DNA from: Alkalinema sp. CACIAM 70d
Lineage (GTDB): Bacteria; Cyanobacteriota; Cyanobacteriia; Leptolyngbyales; Leptolyngbyaceae
Reading direction: 5' to 3'
DNA length: 55,025 nucleotides
Assembly (NCBI GenBank): GCA_002148405.1
Contig: MUGG01000111.1
Location: forward strand, 1-55,025
Shown: piece by piece, positions 1 through 8,011 of the stretch
Numbering within the stretch: position 1 is the stretch's first letter
How the letters are laid out: every line of letters begins with the position of its first letter
The notes under the pieces: generated by a model
The model's input: the letters and a program-made list of their open reading frames with translations, nothing else
Told to the model about the DNA's origin: nothing
Databases searched by the model: none
Position numbers and translations under genes: made by a program

Positions 1-194
1 CGCCTCACCAAGTCAAGCTAGAATGCGACAATGCACTTCTACTGTTGTTGCTAGTCAAAATACAAGCATAGCGATCTAGCGATTCTAAACTAGATTGCTC
101 TAGCATTGTTAGAATCGAAGGCTACAGCTTAAATTCATTTCATCATTCCACCCAAGCACAATGAGGGCACTGAAGTCCTAGCGAGGTCACCCCT

Positions 195-517
195 ATGGCA
201 GTTTCTTCAGAAGAGAGATTTCACCAACGCCAACCCCGATACAGCAAAGAAGAATTTACCCAACGGTGAGATGAAATTTACGAATCCCAGGTGCGATCGC
301 AGGTCGAAGAAGGCAACCACGGGAGAATTGTCGCGATTCGCTAACGCAACACTTTGTGAACGACATCGAAACCGGAGCCTTTGAAGTCGCAGACGAAATT
401 TTAGAGGCCACCGATCGCCTATTTGAACGTGTTCCAGATGCCCAGCCGTGGATCGTCCGAATCGGACATCGCGCCGTTCATCGCTTTGGCGCACGGAGCT
501 TGAGAAAACCCGTATGA
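195..517 (+). pseudogene. decayed small cyanobacterial protein, upstream partner of a retropepsin-like protease
   Basis: Read from the ATG at 195, the sequence encodes a start like a small conserved cyanobacterial protein (RYSKEEFTQR, then DEIYESQV), but TGA at 267-269 interrupts it between the two parts. After GRIVAI an extra segment of about 23 nt (about 338-360) shifts the frame. Downstream, in the restored frame, the rest of the family is readable: ETGAFEVADEILEATDRLFE, then DAQPWIVRIGHRAVHRFG, ending at TGA 515-517. From memory, proteins of this type (about 90-100 aa) sit directly upstream of small aspartic proteases in many cyanobacteria, and here the stop overlaps the start of exactly such a fragment. 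Two independent lesions make it a pseudogene. The function of the intact family is not known to me; a toxin-antitoxin-like role is only a guess. Confidence 0.7.
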
Positions 518-675
518 TGCATGGTATTGTCAATTCAAGCTGTGAGGCGACAATTTCGCTAGTTGTGAGCAATACAAATCGTCAGACCCACCTGATTGAT
601 GCAGTAATTGATACAGGCTATAGCAGAGTTTATTGTAAATGCCGATCGTCCAGCGATCGGTCAATCAAATATTGA
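514..675 (+). pseudogene. truncated clan AA (retropepsin-like) aspartic protease
   Basis: The frame opening at ATG 514 (or 517) overlaps the upstream pseudogene's stop. It encodes HGIVNSSCEATISLVV and then AVIDTGYS, the N-terminal strand pattern and DTG catalytic motif of small cyanobacterial clan AA aspartic proteases. Family members normally continue for a further 60-80 residues with a hydrophobic Leu/Pro-rich stretch. Here the reading breaks off after DTGYS into a low-complexity Arg/Ser tail and stops at 675, giving only 53 aa. The single-domain enzyme is active as a homodimer in related families, so this fragment cannot be functional as a protease. The adjoining upstream gene is also broken, so the whole pair looks like a dead module. 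Confidence 0.65.
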
Positions 676-808
676 CAGATTTCAATCAACGCTAGAAACA
701 TCCTTTGGGAATCATCCTAGAACAGGGCCTTTCGTCTTGGAAATCCACCCCAATTGTGCCGTTGTGAATTACTCAGAACAGGTCATCAGACATCAACAGC
801 GATCGTAG
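608..808 (+). pseudogene. orphan ORF fragment, unrecognised
   Basis: A 66-codon frame with a TTG start overlaps the end of the truncated protease in another frame. Its composition looks protein-like (for example FVLEIHPNCAVVNYSE) rather than random. I do not recognise the family, and no ribosome-binding site precedes the TTG. It may be the C-terminal remainder of another small gene joined to the protease by deletion, which would explain why the protease frame ends abruptly here. It could also be chance. Functional expression is doubtful. Confidence 0.3.
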
Positions 809-950
809 AAACGCGCTTCAACAATAAAATTGCATAACCTCCCTAGACGCGAAACGTAAATCTATCCAAACCATCCTCAGCCCACAAAGCATCCTCAGTC
901 CAAGTTGCTTATATTGACAACTAAGTTTCTTTCGTTGCCACCAAGTACCT

Positions 951-1706
951 ATGAATTTCACTAGAATTGCTTCTCTATCTACAAAACTAGCGTTGTCTGC
1001 TTTCTCGATCGTTGCCACCAGCACAATCATGACAACTCAAGCTCAGGCTAGGTGGCAATGCCCAGTCGGGGTGCCAGAGCCTAGCAGCGGTCAACCCAAC
1101 AATTCTGGGGTTGCCTGCGTGTGGGTCGAAGAAGCACCACCGATCAACCCAGATCTTCCAAGACCCAAGCAACCAGCCCCCGACTTCCCCAAACTGCCGC
1201 CAGACCCAGCCATGATGAACGTGCTAGACTCGCTGGTTAAACGGGCAGAATTTGAAGCAAAATACGGAAGAATTCTGTTTTACGAACCCAACGTAGGAAT
1301 CTGGTTGATGACTTCTGAAGGGGATGGAACTGGAAAAAATTGTGCCGTCTCATTTACCGAAACCCCCAAAGTATCCAACATTGTCTTGTTCTCCGGCCCC
1401 ACGCAAAAGGGCACAGGGGCAATCCTCTTTCAAGGGATTGGCATGCCTGCAACCACTGAAATCAAAGAGATTCAACCCACTCTCACCTTCAAAGGCGCTC
1501 AACCGATGCCGATCGATGCAGCGCTGATCCCCTACGGCAAAAATTCTGGAATTCTAGTCTTAACTGACATGGTCGGAATGATGCGTCGTGCAAATGCAGA
1601 GAATGAAGTCACACTGCAACTGGACGGCAAAGAGGTATTCCGTGCCAGTATGACCGGATTTATGAAAGCACGCAGTGCCATGCTTGAATGCATGAAGGCT
1701 GAATAG
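951..1706 (+). CDS. secreted protein of unknown function, 251 aa
   Basis: The N-terminus is a clear export signal: a Lys-containing n-region, a hydrophobic stretch (residues about 10-28), and an AQA-type cleavage site before RWQCPVG. A proline-rich linker follows (residues about 63-85, repeated PxxP), then a globular domain of about 165 residues containing a central Cys (GKNCAVSF) and a C-terminal Cys (AMLECMKAE). Two Cys also lie just after the signal (WQCPV and VACVWV), so disulfides in the periplasm are plausible. I do not recognise the domain. The next gene downstream also encodes a small exported Cys-containing protein, but the 177 bp gap gives no firm sign of an operon. Start: the ATG gives a complete signal peptide. 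Confidence 0.8.
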   Translation: MNFTRIASLSTKLALSAFSIVATSTIMTTQAQARWQCPVGVPEPSSGQPNNSGVACVWVEEAPPINPDLPRPKQPAPDFPKLPPDPAMMNVLDSLVKRAEFEAKYGRILFYEPNVGIWLMTSEGDGTGKNCAVSFTETPKVSNIVLFSGPTQKGTGAILFQGIGMPATTEIKEIQPTLTFKGAQPMPIDAALIPYGKNSGILVLTDMVGMMRRANAENEVTLQLDGKEVFRASMTGFMKARSAMLECMKAE

Positions 1707-1883
1707 TGAGCCCAATCCGCAAGAACACTAGCAGCCGGTGAGGCGGGACATTACACCTCAATGAGGCTCAGATTAGAATTTGACTTTACCCTACTGATCT
1801 TTGGGTCAAACAAGGTTGTGAGATCCGTTAGTCGAGTTTTTGATGAGTCAAGTGTTTGATTAAGCGTGTAGTACTGGAATTTT

Positions 1884-2384
1884 ATGAAAAAGCAAGTTCT
1901 CTTTCTCTCTAAGATTGCAGCTATGTGCATTACAGCCCTATTTCAGCAACCCGTTTGGGCTGAAGTTGCCCCATCCCAAGACCTATGGCAACAACCCTAT
2001 ACCCCCACTCGCCTGCAATGGCTTTTTCTCAATTTAAAGGGTGGCAAGGGAGAAAACACACCCTGTGGTGTTTACAGCCTAGACAATGTACCGCGTGCAT
2101 TTTATGAGTGGAAAAGTCCCAGTGCCAGCGATAATCGACTCATTCTATCTGTAATTACCCGTCCTCCAGACAGTAGCGCTAAGGTCCCTACTGCTGACCG
2201 TAACTTCTGTATGATGTCAACCTTTGAGAATCTCCAGGTGGAAGCTTCCAGAGTAGGAGCAAATCCGCCTCCCGTGGAATTACATCACTTTCAGATCAGT
2301 TCAAACGGTCGAACTCTCATAGGAACCTATCAATGTTCAGTCCCCGAAACCGGTCTGGATCGATTTGAAAATCTTTGTCGCTAA
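1884..2384 (+). CDS. secreted protein of unknown function, 166 aa
   Basis: It begins MKKQVLFLSKIA with a hydrophobic core and a signal-peptidase site near VWA/EVAPSQ (residue about 26). The mature part is about 140 residues with four Cys (TPCGVY, RNFCMM, YQCSVP, NLCR), an even number that fits two disulfides in an exported protein. No catalytic motif is visible and I do not recognise the family. It shares with the upstream gene the pattern of signal peptide plus Cys-containing globular domain, but the two show no evident sequence similarity. Confidence 0.75.
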   Translation: MKKQVLFLSKIAAMCITALFQQPVWAEVAPSQDLWQQPYTPTRLQWLFLNLKGGKGENTPCGVYSLDNVPRAFYEWKSPSASDNRLILSVITRPPDSSAKVPTADRNFCMMSTFENLQVEASRVGANPPPVELHHFQISSNGRTLIGTYQCSVPETGLDRFENLCR

Positions 2385-2499
2385 TATTTTGTACGACTAG
2401 CGGGTTGTCGAAACCATCTTTAGTCACGCAACACACCCATACAAATCCCGAAGTTCTCCATCGGACATCCTAGACCGATCGCTGCCAACGGGACAGAAC

Positions 2500-2505
2500 T
2501 ATAAT
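2500..2505 (+). promoter_or_regulatory. possible -10 box upstream of the DUF4346 gene
   Basis: A perfect TATAAT lies 83 bp before the ATG at 2588. No good -35 match stands 16-18 bp upstream, so this is a tentative assignment based on the -10 consensus alone. Confidence 0.35.
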
Positions 2506-2587
2506 ACGATCGAAACGCCCTATCCCCAGCAGGCTCACCGCCCCCATCCTCTATCCAACCTTCCACCCTCTCAGATTGAAAAAGCCC

Positions 2588-2974
2588 ATGACCATCCTTG
2601 CCTTCACCGACGCCAAAGTTTTAGACGACAAACTATCCAACCGTTTCATTGAACTAGACGAAACCGGATATTTCTTGATTTACCTCGATCGGGCCGCTGG
2701 CCACATCTGCGCCGATCTCTACAGCAACACCATCAACGACAAGGGCCTAGCCTGCGACCCCGAAACCGGAGAACCCCTCCCCTGCAACGGCCCATTAGAA
2801 CGCAAACCGATCGCCGTCTTTCGGGGTAGAACCGCTAAGGAACTCTGCATCGAACTGTTTGAAAAACCAGAACCGCCCCTCGGGCTGCGGCTAGACCATG
2901 CCGCCTACCTAGGTCGGGAATTTATGCGCGCCGAAGTTGCCCTCTACAACGATCAGGAATACGTGCAAGATTAA
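2588..2974 (+). CDS. DUF4346 family protein
   Basis: The 128-aa product starts MTILAFTDAKVLDDKLSNRF and contains DETGYFLIYLDR, ICADLYSNTINDKGLACDPE and a C-terminal FMRAEVALYNDQEYVQD. This matches the cyanobacterial DUF4346 family, found alone or fused to dihydropteroate-synthase-related proteins in some genomes. Biochemical function is unknown. I chose the ATG at 2588 over an in-frame TTG 12 nt upstream because the family N-terminus begins there. A shared hairpin terminator lies about 75 bp downstream, facing the convergent psb32-like gene. Confidence 0.85.
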   Translation: MTILAFTDAKVLDDKLSNRFIELDETGYFLIYLDRAAGHICADLYSNTINDKGLACDPETGEPLPCNGPLERKPIAVFRGRTAKELCIELFEKPEPPLGLRLDHAAYLGREFMRAEVALYNDQEYVQD

Positions 2975-2990
2975 GTAGGCCAATGCATTA

Positions 2991-3037
2991 ACCAACAAAA
3001 TTAGTCAGCCAATAACATTAATCGACCAACAAAATTA
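2991..3037. repeat. 13-bp direct repeat ACCAACAAAATTA, two copies
   Basis: ACCAACAAAATTA occurs at 2991-3003 and 3025-3037, both in similar AT-rich surroundings (CATTA shortly before). The pair sits between the DUF4346 stop and its terminator. Confidence 0.7.
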
Positions 3038-3047
3038 ATCAAACAAT

Positions 3048-3081
3048 AAAAAAGCGTGAATCTTTCCATTCACGCTTTTTT
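3048..3081. terminator. bidirectional rho-independent terminator
   Basis: GCGTGAAT (3054-3061) pairs with ATTCACGC (3068-3075), flanked by an A-run on the left and a T-run on the right. Either strand therefore yields a hairpin followed by U's. It serves the convergent DUF4346 and psb32-like genes. Confidence 0.9.
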
Positions 3082-3133
3082 CAGCATTCGATCGTATAAG
3101 TTTCGATCGGGCTAGTATTGACTTTGCCTAAGA

Positions 3134-3847
3134 TTACCGATTGCCTAAATAAACATAGAGGTAATAGGTGGCCATGGGAATTGCCGTCGCCAACACCAGC
3201 AACACAATCACCCAAACCGTCGCATTACTTTCCTCCGTTTCCTCCGGCGAAGCAAACGTACTTTCTACATTCACCGTATCCTTCACCTCAGGGGGGCCAG
3301 GATCCTCTTGGCCAGACAGCACCGCCGCAATCCGATCGGTCGCATCATTAAACGCCTGGTTGTAGCGATTGCCATACTTCAGCGGCACCAAAATCGTTTC
3401 CTTCGCCACACTCTCAGCAATCTCATCGGTCAACCGTGCCTTGGCCCCCTCGCCCGACACCACTGCGCTATTGTCCGTCAAGACATCGATCGCCACCAAA
3501 GTGACATTTTTTTGATCCGCCGCATCGGGGAACCATCGCTTAAACAGGGCCTGGGCAAAGCTCTCGATCGTCTCTTCATAATCCAAACGACGGATCGTCA
3601 CCACATACACTTCCTGACCCGTGCTTTTCTCCAAGTCACGGAACGTGCCATTGATGTGCCCTTCCGTCGATCGGCTCAGCACTTCCGCCTGATCCACCAC
3701 ATGGGAATTTTCTTCAAAGTCTGGTACTTCGTAAATACTGGTTGCCCAAGCGGGAGCCAGGAACAGTTGGGTTGCCAACAGGCAGATCAGACCGATCATG
3801 CAAAGCCGCCGCAGGGCTTGATCAGTCCGGTGGAGGAGTTGATTCAT
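3134..3847 (-). CDS. psb32: Psb32-like TPM-domain protein (photosystem II repair)
   Basis: The 237-aa protein has an N-terminal hydrophobic signal/anchor (residues about 15-35, ending LAPAWA), a TPM domain (about 40-180), and a C-terminal transmembrane helix (about 210-232) before a short basic end. The domain carries the family pattern VVDQAEVLSRSTEGHI near its start, GQEVYVVTIRRLDY in the middle and AVVSGEGAKARLTDE. Psb32 in Synechocystis is reported to protect photosystem II and speed its repair; plant TLP18.3 is the thylakoid-lumen counterpart. The predicted layout places the TPM domain in the lumen or periplasm. Other TPM proteins (YgcG type) look similar, so the specific psb32 role is inferred from the family and the cyanobacterial setting. 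Confidence 0.85.
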   Translation of the reverse strand: MNQLLHRTDQALRRLCMIGLICLLATQLFLAPAWATSIYEVPDFEENSHVVDQAEVLSRSTEGHINGTFRDLEKSTGQEVYVVTIRRLDYEETIESFAQALFKRWFPDAADQKNVTLVAIDVLTDNSAVVSGEGAKARLTDEIAESVAKETILVPLKYGNRYNQAFNDATDRIAAVLSGQEDPGPPEVKDTVNVESTFASPEETEESNATVWVIVLLVLATAIPMATYYLYVYLGNR

Positions 3848-4013
3848 AAGTTCAAAATATTGCCATGATAATTCTTTTCACTAGGTTACCGTTTTCAGTG
3901 GGTCAAAAGATGGGCCAGCTCCGGGAAAACCGATCGAGAATCCTCCCCCACAATTTTCTCCAGGAAGTTCCCACGGTACAATCTTGAACGAGAATCAAGA
4001 GGCTTTGAAGCAT

Positions 4014-4463
4014 ATGGCTTTACCAGTTGGCGCAACTGCCCCCGACTTTACTGTTCAAGACACCAACGGCAACACGGTTAAACTCGCTGATTACGCAGGC
4101 AAAACCGTCGTCCTATACTTCTATCCCAAAGATGACACCCCCGGTTGCACCAAAGAAGCTTGCAGCTTCCGGGACAACTACCAGCAATACCTGGATCAGG
4201 GCATTACGGTCTTCGGTGTCAGCATGGATGACTCCGCCTCCCACCAAGCATTTACCAGCAAGTTCAATCTGCCCTTTCCCCTCCTGGCCGACACCGATGG
4301 CGCAATCACCCAAGCCTACGACGTAGCTGGGGAAATGAATGGCTTCAAATATGCGAAGCGGGTGACCTATGTGATCGGGGCGGATGGCAACATCCAGCAG
4401 GTCTATGAAACGGTCAACACCGAAACCCACGCCACGGATATCCTGACTGCGTTGGGCCTGTAA
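4014..4463 (+). CDS. peroxiredoxin Q / BCP-type thiol peroxidase
   Basis: The 149-aa thioredoxin-fold enzyme reduces hydrogen peroxide and alkyl hydroperoxides. The peroxidatic Cys lies in DDTPGCTKEACSFRDNY, and the second Cys five residues later is the resolving Cys typical of atypical two-Cys PrxQ proteins. The N-terminal GATAPDFTVQDTNGN and FPLLADTDGAITQAY are family hallmarks. In cyanobacteria PrxQ is fed by thioredoxin and protects photosynthesis from peroxides. I chose the ATG at 4014 over an in-frame TTG at 3984 because the family starts about here. A strong terminator follows, so it is probably monocistronic. Confidence 0.95.
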   Translation: MALPVGATAPDFTVQDTNGNTVKLADYAGKTVVLYFYPKDDTPGCTKEACSFRDNYQQYLDQGITVFGVSMDDSASHQAFTSKFNLPFPLLADTDGAITQAYDVAGEMNGFKYAKRVTYVIGADGNIQQVYETVNTETHATDILTALGL

Positions 4464-4492
4464 GGTCACGTCTTAGTTTCTTGGGAACGCAG

Positions 4493-4521
4493 AAAACCGA
4501 TCGAAGTTTCGATCGGTTTTT
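4493..4521 (+). terminator. rho-independent terminator of the peroxiredoxin gene
   Basis: ACCGATCGAA (4496-4505) and TCGATCGGT form a stem with a short loop, followed by TTTTTCT. The stem is built around a HIP1-core CGATCG. The rest of the gap to 4768 shows no further gene and probably holds the promoter of the next gene. Confidence 0.9.
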
Positions 4522-4768
4522 CTATGTCTCCATATTATTTGTTCTATTGAGAAATCACGGAGCATAAACATTTGTCAATTTTTGCGGCTTGGGCTTCCCA
4601 GGATCCAGGGCAATTTGGTGGATCAGGCGTTGGAAATTGGCTCGATCGAAAATCCGTAGGTTACCCTGAAGGGGTTGAAGCTGCCCTAGAACTTGCAACT
4701 TAAAATCTGCAATTCACACCTCTTGCAAACCTAGGCCAGCAGCCTGTGCATCCCTCCCGGATATTCCT

Positions 4769-6394
4769 ATGACGAATACAGCAAATCTGGACACCACCAA
4801 CCTCGCTCCCAAGGTCACCAATCCTCCCGTTTACAGCGGGCCTAAAGAAGTGCTTCTCGGGAAACCTGTGCTTCTTAAAGGCAGTTATGACGCCTCGCGG
4901 ATTACCAAATTAACCATCCGAGCAGAGGATAAATTTGACCTCCCCGTCACCCTAAAGAACGGCACCTGGGAAGTCAATATGCCTAAGGGCTTTTCCTCAG
5001 CGGGGGCGCGTTGGTTCCGAGTCCAAGGATTTGACAAAGCTGGGAAACCCGTTGAAAGTCGTATTTTTTATATGACCGTTAGCCGGGATCCCCTGACGGT
5101 GGCCCAGGCACTGACCCTGAAAGTTTTACGAGATACTTACTTTAAAGCATCCCCCCAGGATTCCTCGAAGTTAAATAACCAGCAAAAGGTTCTGGTTAAG
5201 GCAGGACAAATCTTTCACGTTAACCGCTACGGTTCCATGGATGCCCACCTGAAGTTGGAACTGGCCGAAAGCATTGAACCCATTGGTAGCTTTGGCTATT
5301 TCTACGAAGCCCATGTCCAACTGAGCAAAGGCACACAGGTGTTGCGCTTTACGGTGGATGATGTGCCCGACACCCCCGGCGATGGCATCCAAATGCTGGT
5401 CACCACCACCACGTTTCTGAAGAAATCGCGGGAAGATTCCGATAGCCTGCCAGATAACCAGAAAGCCCAACTGATGCAGGGACAAACCTTACAGATCAAA
5501 GGCTATGCCTGCCTGGGGGGACATTTTCGGGTGACCTTGGCAGACCCGATCTCCGGGTTTGGCGATGTGGGATTCATCTACTGGCGGCATGTGCGCTTAA
5601 CTCGCCTCGGCCAGGAAATTCCCTTCGATCCCGATGCCCTCACCGCTCGGATTCTCCAAGATACAGTGCTGAAAAAATCCCCCGTGGATTCTTCCAAGCT
5701 CGCCGCCCAAGACAAGGTCAGCCTGCCTGCGGGTCGGGTCTACGGCGTCTCCAGCTACACGATCGAAGGCGGTCACATCAGGCTCTCGACCACCGAAGAA
5801 TTCCCCGGCTTTGGCAACACGGGCTATATTTTCCCGAACTTCGTGCAAATGCAGCGGGGGGGCCGATCGTTTAATCCCATTCCGCCCCAGGTGGAATTGA
5901 ACGTACCCTACTTCTCCCAACGGGATAATCCACGCCTCTATTGGTCTACTTGCAACGTCACCTCGATCGCCATGGTGTTTTACTACTATGGCGTGCGATC
6001 GAAGGATGGTGGGCAACTGGAAGATGAATTGCTGCAATGGTGCCTCGATCGCTACGGGGCAGGCTCCCAAACTGACCACAATGTGTTGATTAAGCTAATC
6101 GAAGCCTACGGGTTTAAGAGCCAATTTAGTACGACCTACAAGTGGCAGGACATCAAGGAAGAATTGATCAATCGCCGACCTGTGGTGCTCTGCGGCTATT
6201 TCACCCACGGGGGCCACATTGTGACCGTCGTGGGCTACACTCCTCAAGGGTTTATCGTGAATGATCCGTGGGGCGATGGTTATTACGGCTATGCCAGCAC
6301 CGAAGGCCGTAAGTTAATCTATCCCTACGACTACACGACGCAGATGTGTGGGGTCGATGGGGATGTGTGGGCGCACTTTATCCGGAAAGCCTAA
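4769..6394 (+). CDS. C39-like cysteine peptidase with three internal repeats
   Basis: The 541-aa protein has four parts. Residues 1-107 form an Ig-like beta domain (ARWFRVQGFDKAGKPVESR). Residues about 108-382 are three tandem repeats of about 85-95 aa, each with a [LF]KxSPxDSSKL-like opening, a QxKVxLxAG-type segment and a GFGxxGYI-type closing. Residues about 383-541 are a C39-like peptidase domain. The likely catalytic Cys is C395 in STCNVTSIAM, the His is H483 in GGHIVTVVGY, and the Asp lies in the NDPWG that follows. C39-family proteins cleave double-glycine leaders or act as peptidoglycan or protein hydrolases. No signal peptide or membrane helix is visible, and no bacteriocin genes are nearby. 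The substrate is unknown. The Cys-His-Asp motifs support the fold; activity is inferred. Confidence 0.8.
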   Translation: MTNTANLDTTNLAPKVTNPPVYSGPKEVLLGKPVLLKGSYDASRITKLTIRAEDKFDLPVTLKNGTWEVNMPKGFSSAGARWFRVQGFDKAGKPVESRIFYMTVSRDPLTVAQALTLKVLRDTYFKASPQDSSKLNNQQKVLVKAGQIFHVNRYGSMDAHLKLELAESIEPIGSFGYFYEAHVQLSKGTQVLRFTVDDVPDTPGDGIQMLVTTTTFLKKSREDSDSLPDNQKAQLMQGQTLQIKGYACLGGHFRVTLADPISGFGDVGFIYWRHVRLTRLGQEIPFDPDALTARILQDTVLKKSPVDSSKLAAQDKVSLPAGRVYGVSSYTIEGGHIRLSTTEEFPGFGNTGYIFPNFVQMQRGGRSFNPIPPQVELNVPYFSQRDNPRLYWSTCNVTSIAMVFYYYGVRSKDGGQLEDELLQWCLDRYGAGSQTDHNVLIKLIEAYGFKSQFSTTYKWQDIKEELINRRPVVLCGYFTHGGHIVTVVGYTPQGFIVNDPWGDGYYGYASTEGRKLIYPYDYTTQMCGVDGDVWAHFIRKA

Positions 6395-6436
6395 GATTTA
6401 GAACGCCTAAACTGTAGACCGCATCCCGCTTGAGTT

Positions 6437-6472
6437 CCCATCTTCCCAACCTAACGCTGTTGGGAAGATGGG
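6437..6472. repeat. perfect 14-bp inverted repeat
   Basis: CCCATCTTCCCAAC (6437-6450) and GTTGGGAAGATGGG (6459-6472) form a perfect stem with an 8-nt loop. No T-run follows on either strand, so it is not a classic terminator. It lies between the peptidase stop and the Shine-Dalgarno of the next ORF and may stabilise or attenuate the mRNA. Confidence 0.8.
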
Positions 6473-6489
6473 GCCGCCGAGTTGTCATT

Positions 6490-6495
6490 AGGAGG
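6490..6495 (+). promoter_or_regulatory. Shine-Dalgarno AGGAGG deciding a start
   Basis: A consensus AGGAGG lies 12 nt before the ATG at 6508. It supports that ATG over upstream in-frame starts that would begin inside the hairpin. Confidence 0.7.
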
Positions 6496-6507
6496 ACTGA
6501 GCTAGCC

Positions 6508-6768
6508 ATGCCACGCATCAATCCATACACCTTGCAAATGCAAATTACCCGCATGTTCCAACAGGGACAATCTTTGTTTGCACCCATGAAGGTACAGGAA
6601 TGGCTCAAGGAGCGGGGGCACAATCCCGCAGAATATACGATTCTGTTTCACCAAAAACCGGCCCCTCCAGGCTCGGGTGAAGTCATAGTCACGGAAATTG
6701 AGCTGAAGCGGAAGGATGGGCAGCCAGTGGATGAATGGCTCCAACAGGAAGTGAATCGCTGGGCTTAA
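6508..6768 (+). CDS. small conserved-looking protein, 86 aa, function unknown
   Basis: The product starts MPRINPYTLQMQITRMFQQG and contains VQEWLKERGHNPAEYTIL and EIELKRKDGQPVDEWLQQEVNRW. It is soluble, charged and amphipathic, with no Cys and no signal peptide. I do not recognise the family. It has a strong ribosome-binding site and lies 113 bp downstream of the C39-like peptidase on the same strand, separated by a hairpin. It could be co-transcribed with the peptidase, but no function can be inferred. Confidence 0.65.
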   Translation: MPRINPYTLQMQITRMFQQGQSLFAPMKVQEWLKERGHNPAEYTILFHQKPAPPGSGEVIVTEIELKRKDGQPVDEWLQQEVNRWA

Positions 6769-6788
6769 AGCTGATCTGAGATCGCGAC

Positions 6789-7772
6789 TTAAACCCCTCG
6801 ATCGCTCTCTGTCCCCCTATCGGCATTCTTTTGCCCGCAGTAGGCAATTAACCCAATCAATAACAGGAGCCCTACTAAATACTTCAACGGTGACGGGACG
6901 ATCGGACTGGGCGAAAAGAAGCCTTCGATCGTTCCGGCAATCACGAGCATCGGCACAATGCCATAAACCAACTGGGCCGCTTGGGTACCGTAGATTTTAA
7001 AGGCATCGATGCGGCGGTACTGACCGGGAAAGAGCAACGCTCGGGCTAGGAGAAACCCCGCGCCCCCGGCCAGAAAAATCGCAGGTAATTCTAGCGCTCC
7101 ATGGGGAAATACAAAGGCCCAGAAAGGATAGGCCAGGTTGTTTTGTCCCACTAAAGTTGCGATCGCGCCGATCATGATGCCGTTGAAAAAAAGGGCCCAC
7201 GTCGTCAACAGCCCCCCCGTAATTCCGCCTGCAATCACCCGAAAGGACACCACGAGGTTATTGACCATAATGCCGCTGGAGGCCAAGGGTTCCGATCCGA
7301 CGATATTGCCCATCCAGAGTTCACCCCGATCGCGCACCTGTTCGATAATGCTAGCCGGGGCAATTAATGCAATAAAATCCGGATCCCGCCAAGCTAACCA
7401 CCAAGCTAATAGTGCTCCCAGCAAAAATAAAGTTGTTGCCAAGGCGGTATAGCCCCAGGTCGCCTGCACCACTGCCGGAAATCCCCAGCGGTAGAATATC
7501 CAAACCTTACGCCATTCCTGCCGCTGGGAGCCTTGATAGACCTGACTGTAAGCTCGACTGGTGAGCCCTTGGAGCGCATAAATCAAGGTTTGGCTAGCTT
7601 GGGTGGTTTTCGCACGAGCTAAATCGGCGGACACCGATCGATACAGACTCGACAACGATTGAATTTCCACCACCGTCAGCGATCGCATCCCTTGCTTTTC
7701 AGCCTTTTGCAACAACGCTTCCAACTGTTTCCAAGAAGGTTCTTTGCGGGCAATCCATCGCTGAATATTCAT
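6789..7772 (-). CDS. SpoIIM / DUF95 family membrane protein
   Basis: The 327-aa protein opens with a soluble helical region (residues 1-95, WIARKEPSWKQLEALLQKAE, then LSSLYRSVSADLARAK) characteristic of the stage II sporulation protein M (DUF95) family. About five hydrophobic helices follow, from residue about 105 to 315, with the conserved GIMVNN and PHGALELPAIFLAGGAGF stretches. In non-sporulating bacteria such proteins commonly neighbour RDD membrane proteins, DUF58 and MoxR ATPases, and their role is unclear. Here an RDD gene lies about 1.3 kb away on the opposite strand, which repeats that neighbourhood. A sporulation role is not implied. Confidence 0.85.
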   Translation of the reverse strand: MNIQRWIARKEPSWKQLEALLQKAEKQGMRSLTVVEIQSLSSLYRSVSADLARAKTTQASQTLIYALQGLTSRAYSQVYQGSQRQEWRKVWIFYRWGFPAVVQATWGYTALATTLFLLGALLAWWLAWRDPDFIALIAPASIIEQVRDRGELWMGNIVGSEPLASSGIMVNNLVVSFRVIAGGITGGLLTTWALFFNGIMIGAIATLVGQNNLAYPFWAFVFPHGALELPAIFLAGGAGFLLARALLFPGQYRRIDAFKIYGTQAAQLVYGIVPMLVIAGTIEGFFSPSPIVPSPLKYLVGLLLLIGLIAYCGQKNADRGTESDRGV

Positions 7773-8011
7773 AACGGGCCGTCAATTTCAGGGACTATCT
7801 GAGCAAGGAAAATTTGCAAGACAACGCGATCGACCCAGATTCTAGGATGAAATAATTAGTGAAATTTTGCCAAGGTTGGGCAACTCGCGAATAAAACTAA
7901 GATAACTGCAAATATCTGATTGCAAAAATTTGTTCGATTCCGCGATCGTCAAGGCGATCGCAGAATTACTGGACAAATCGTCGATTCGAATCAATCTCGG
8001 ATAAATCGCCT

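Noticed and set aside
207..572. 121-aa minus-strand ORF across the decayed module
   Set aside because: It is the antisense shadow of the readable pseudogene and lacks any protein-family character.
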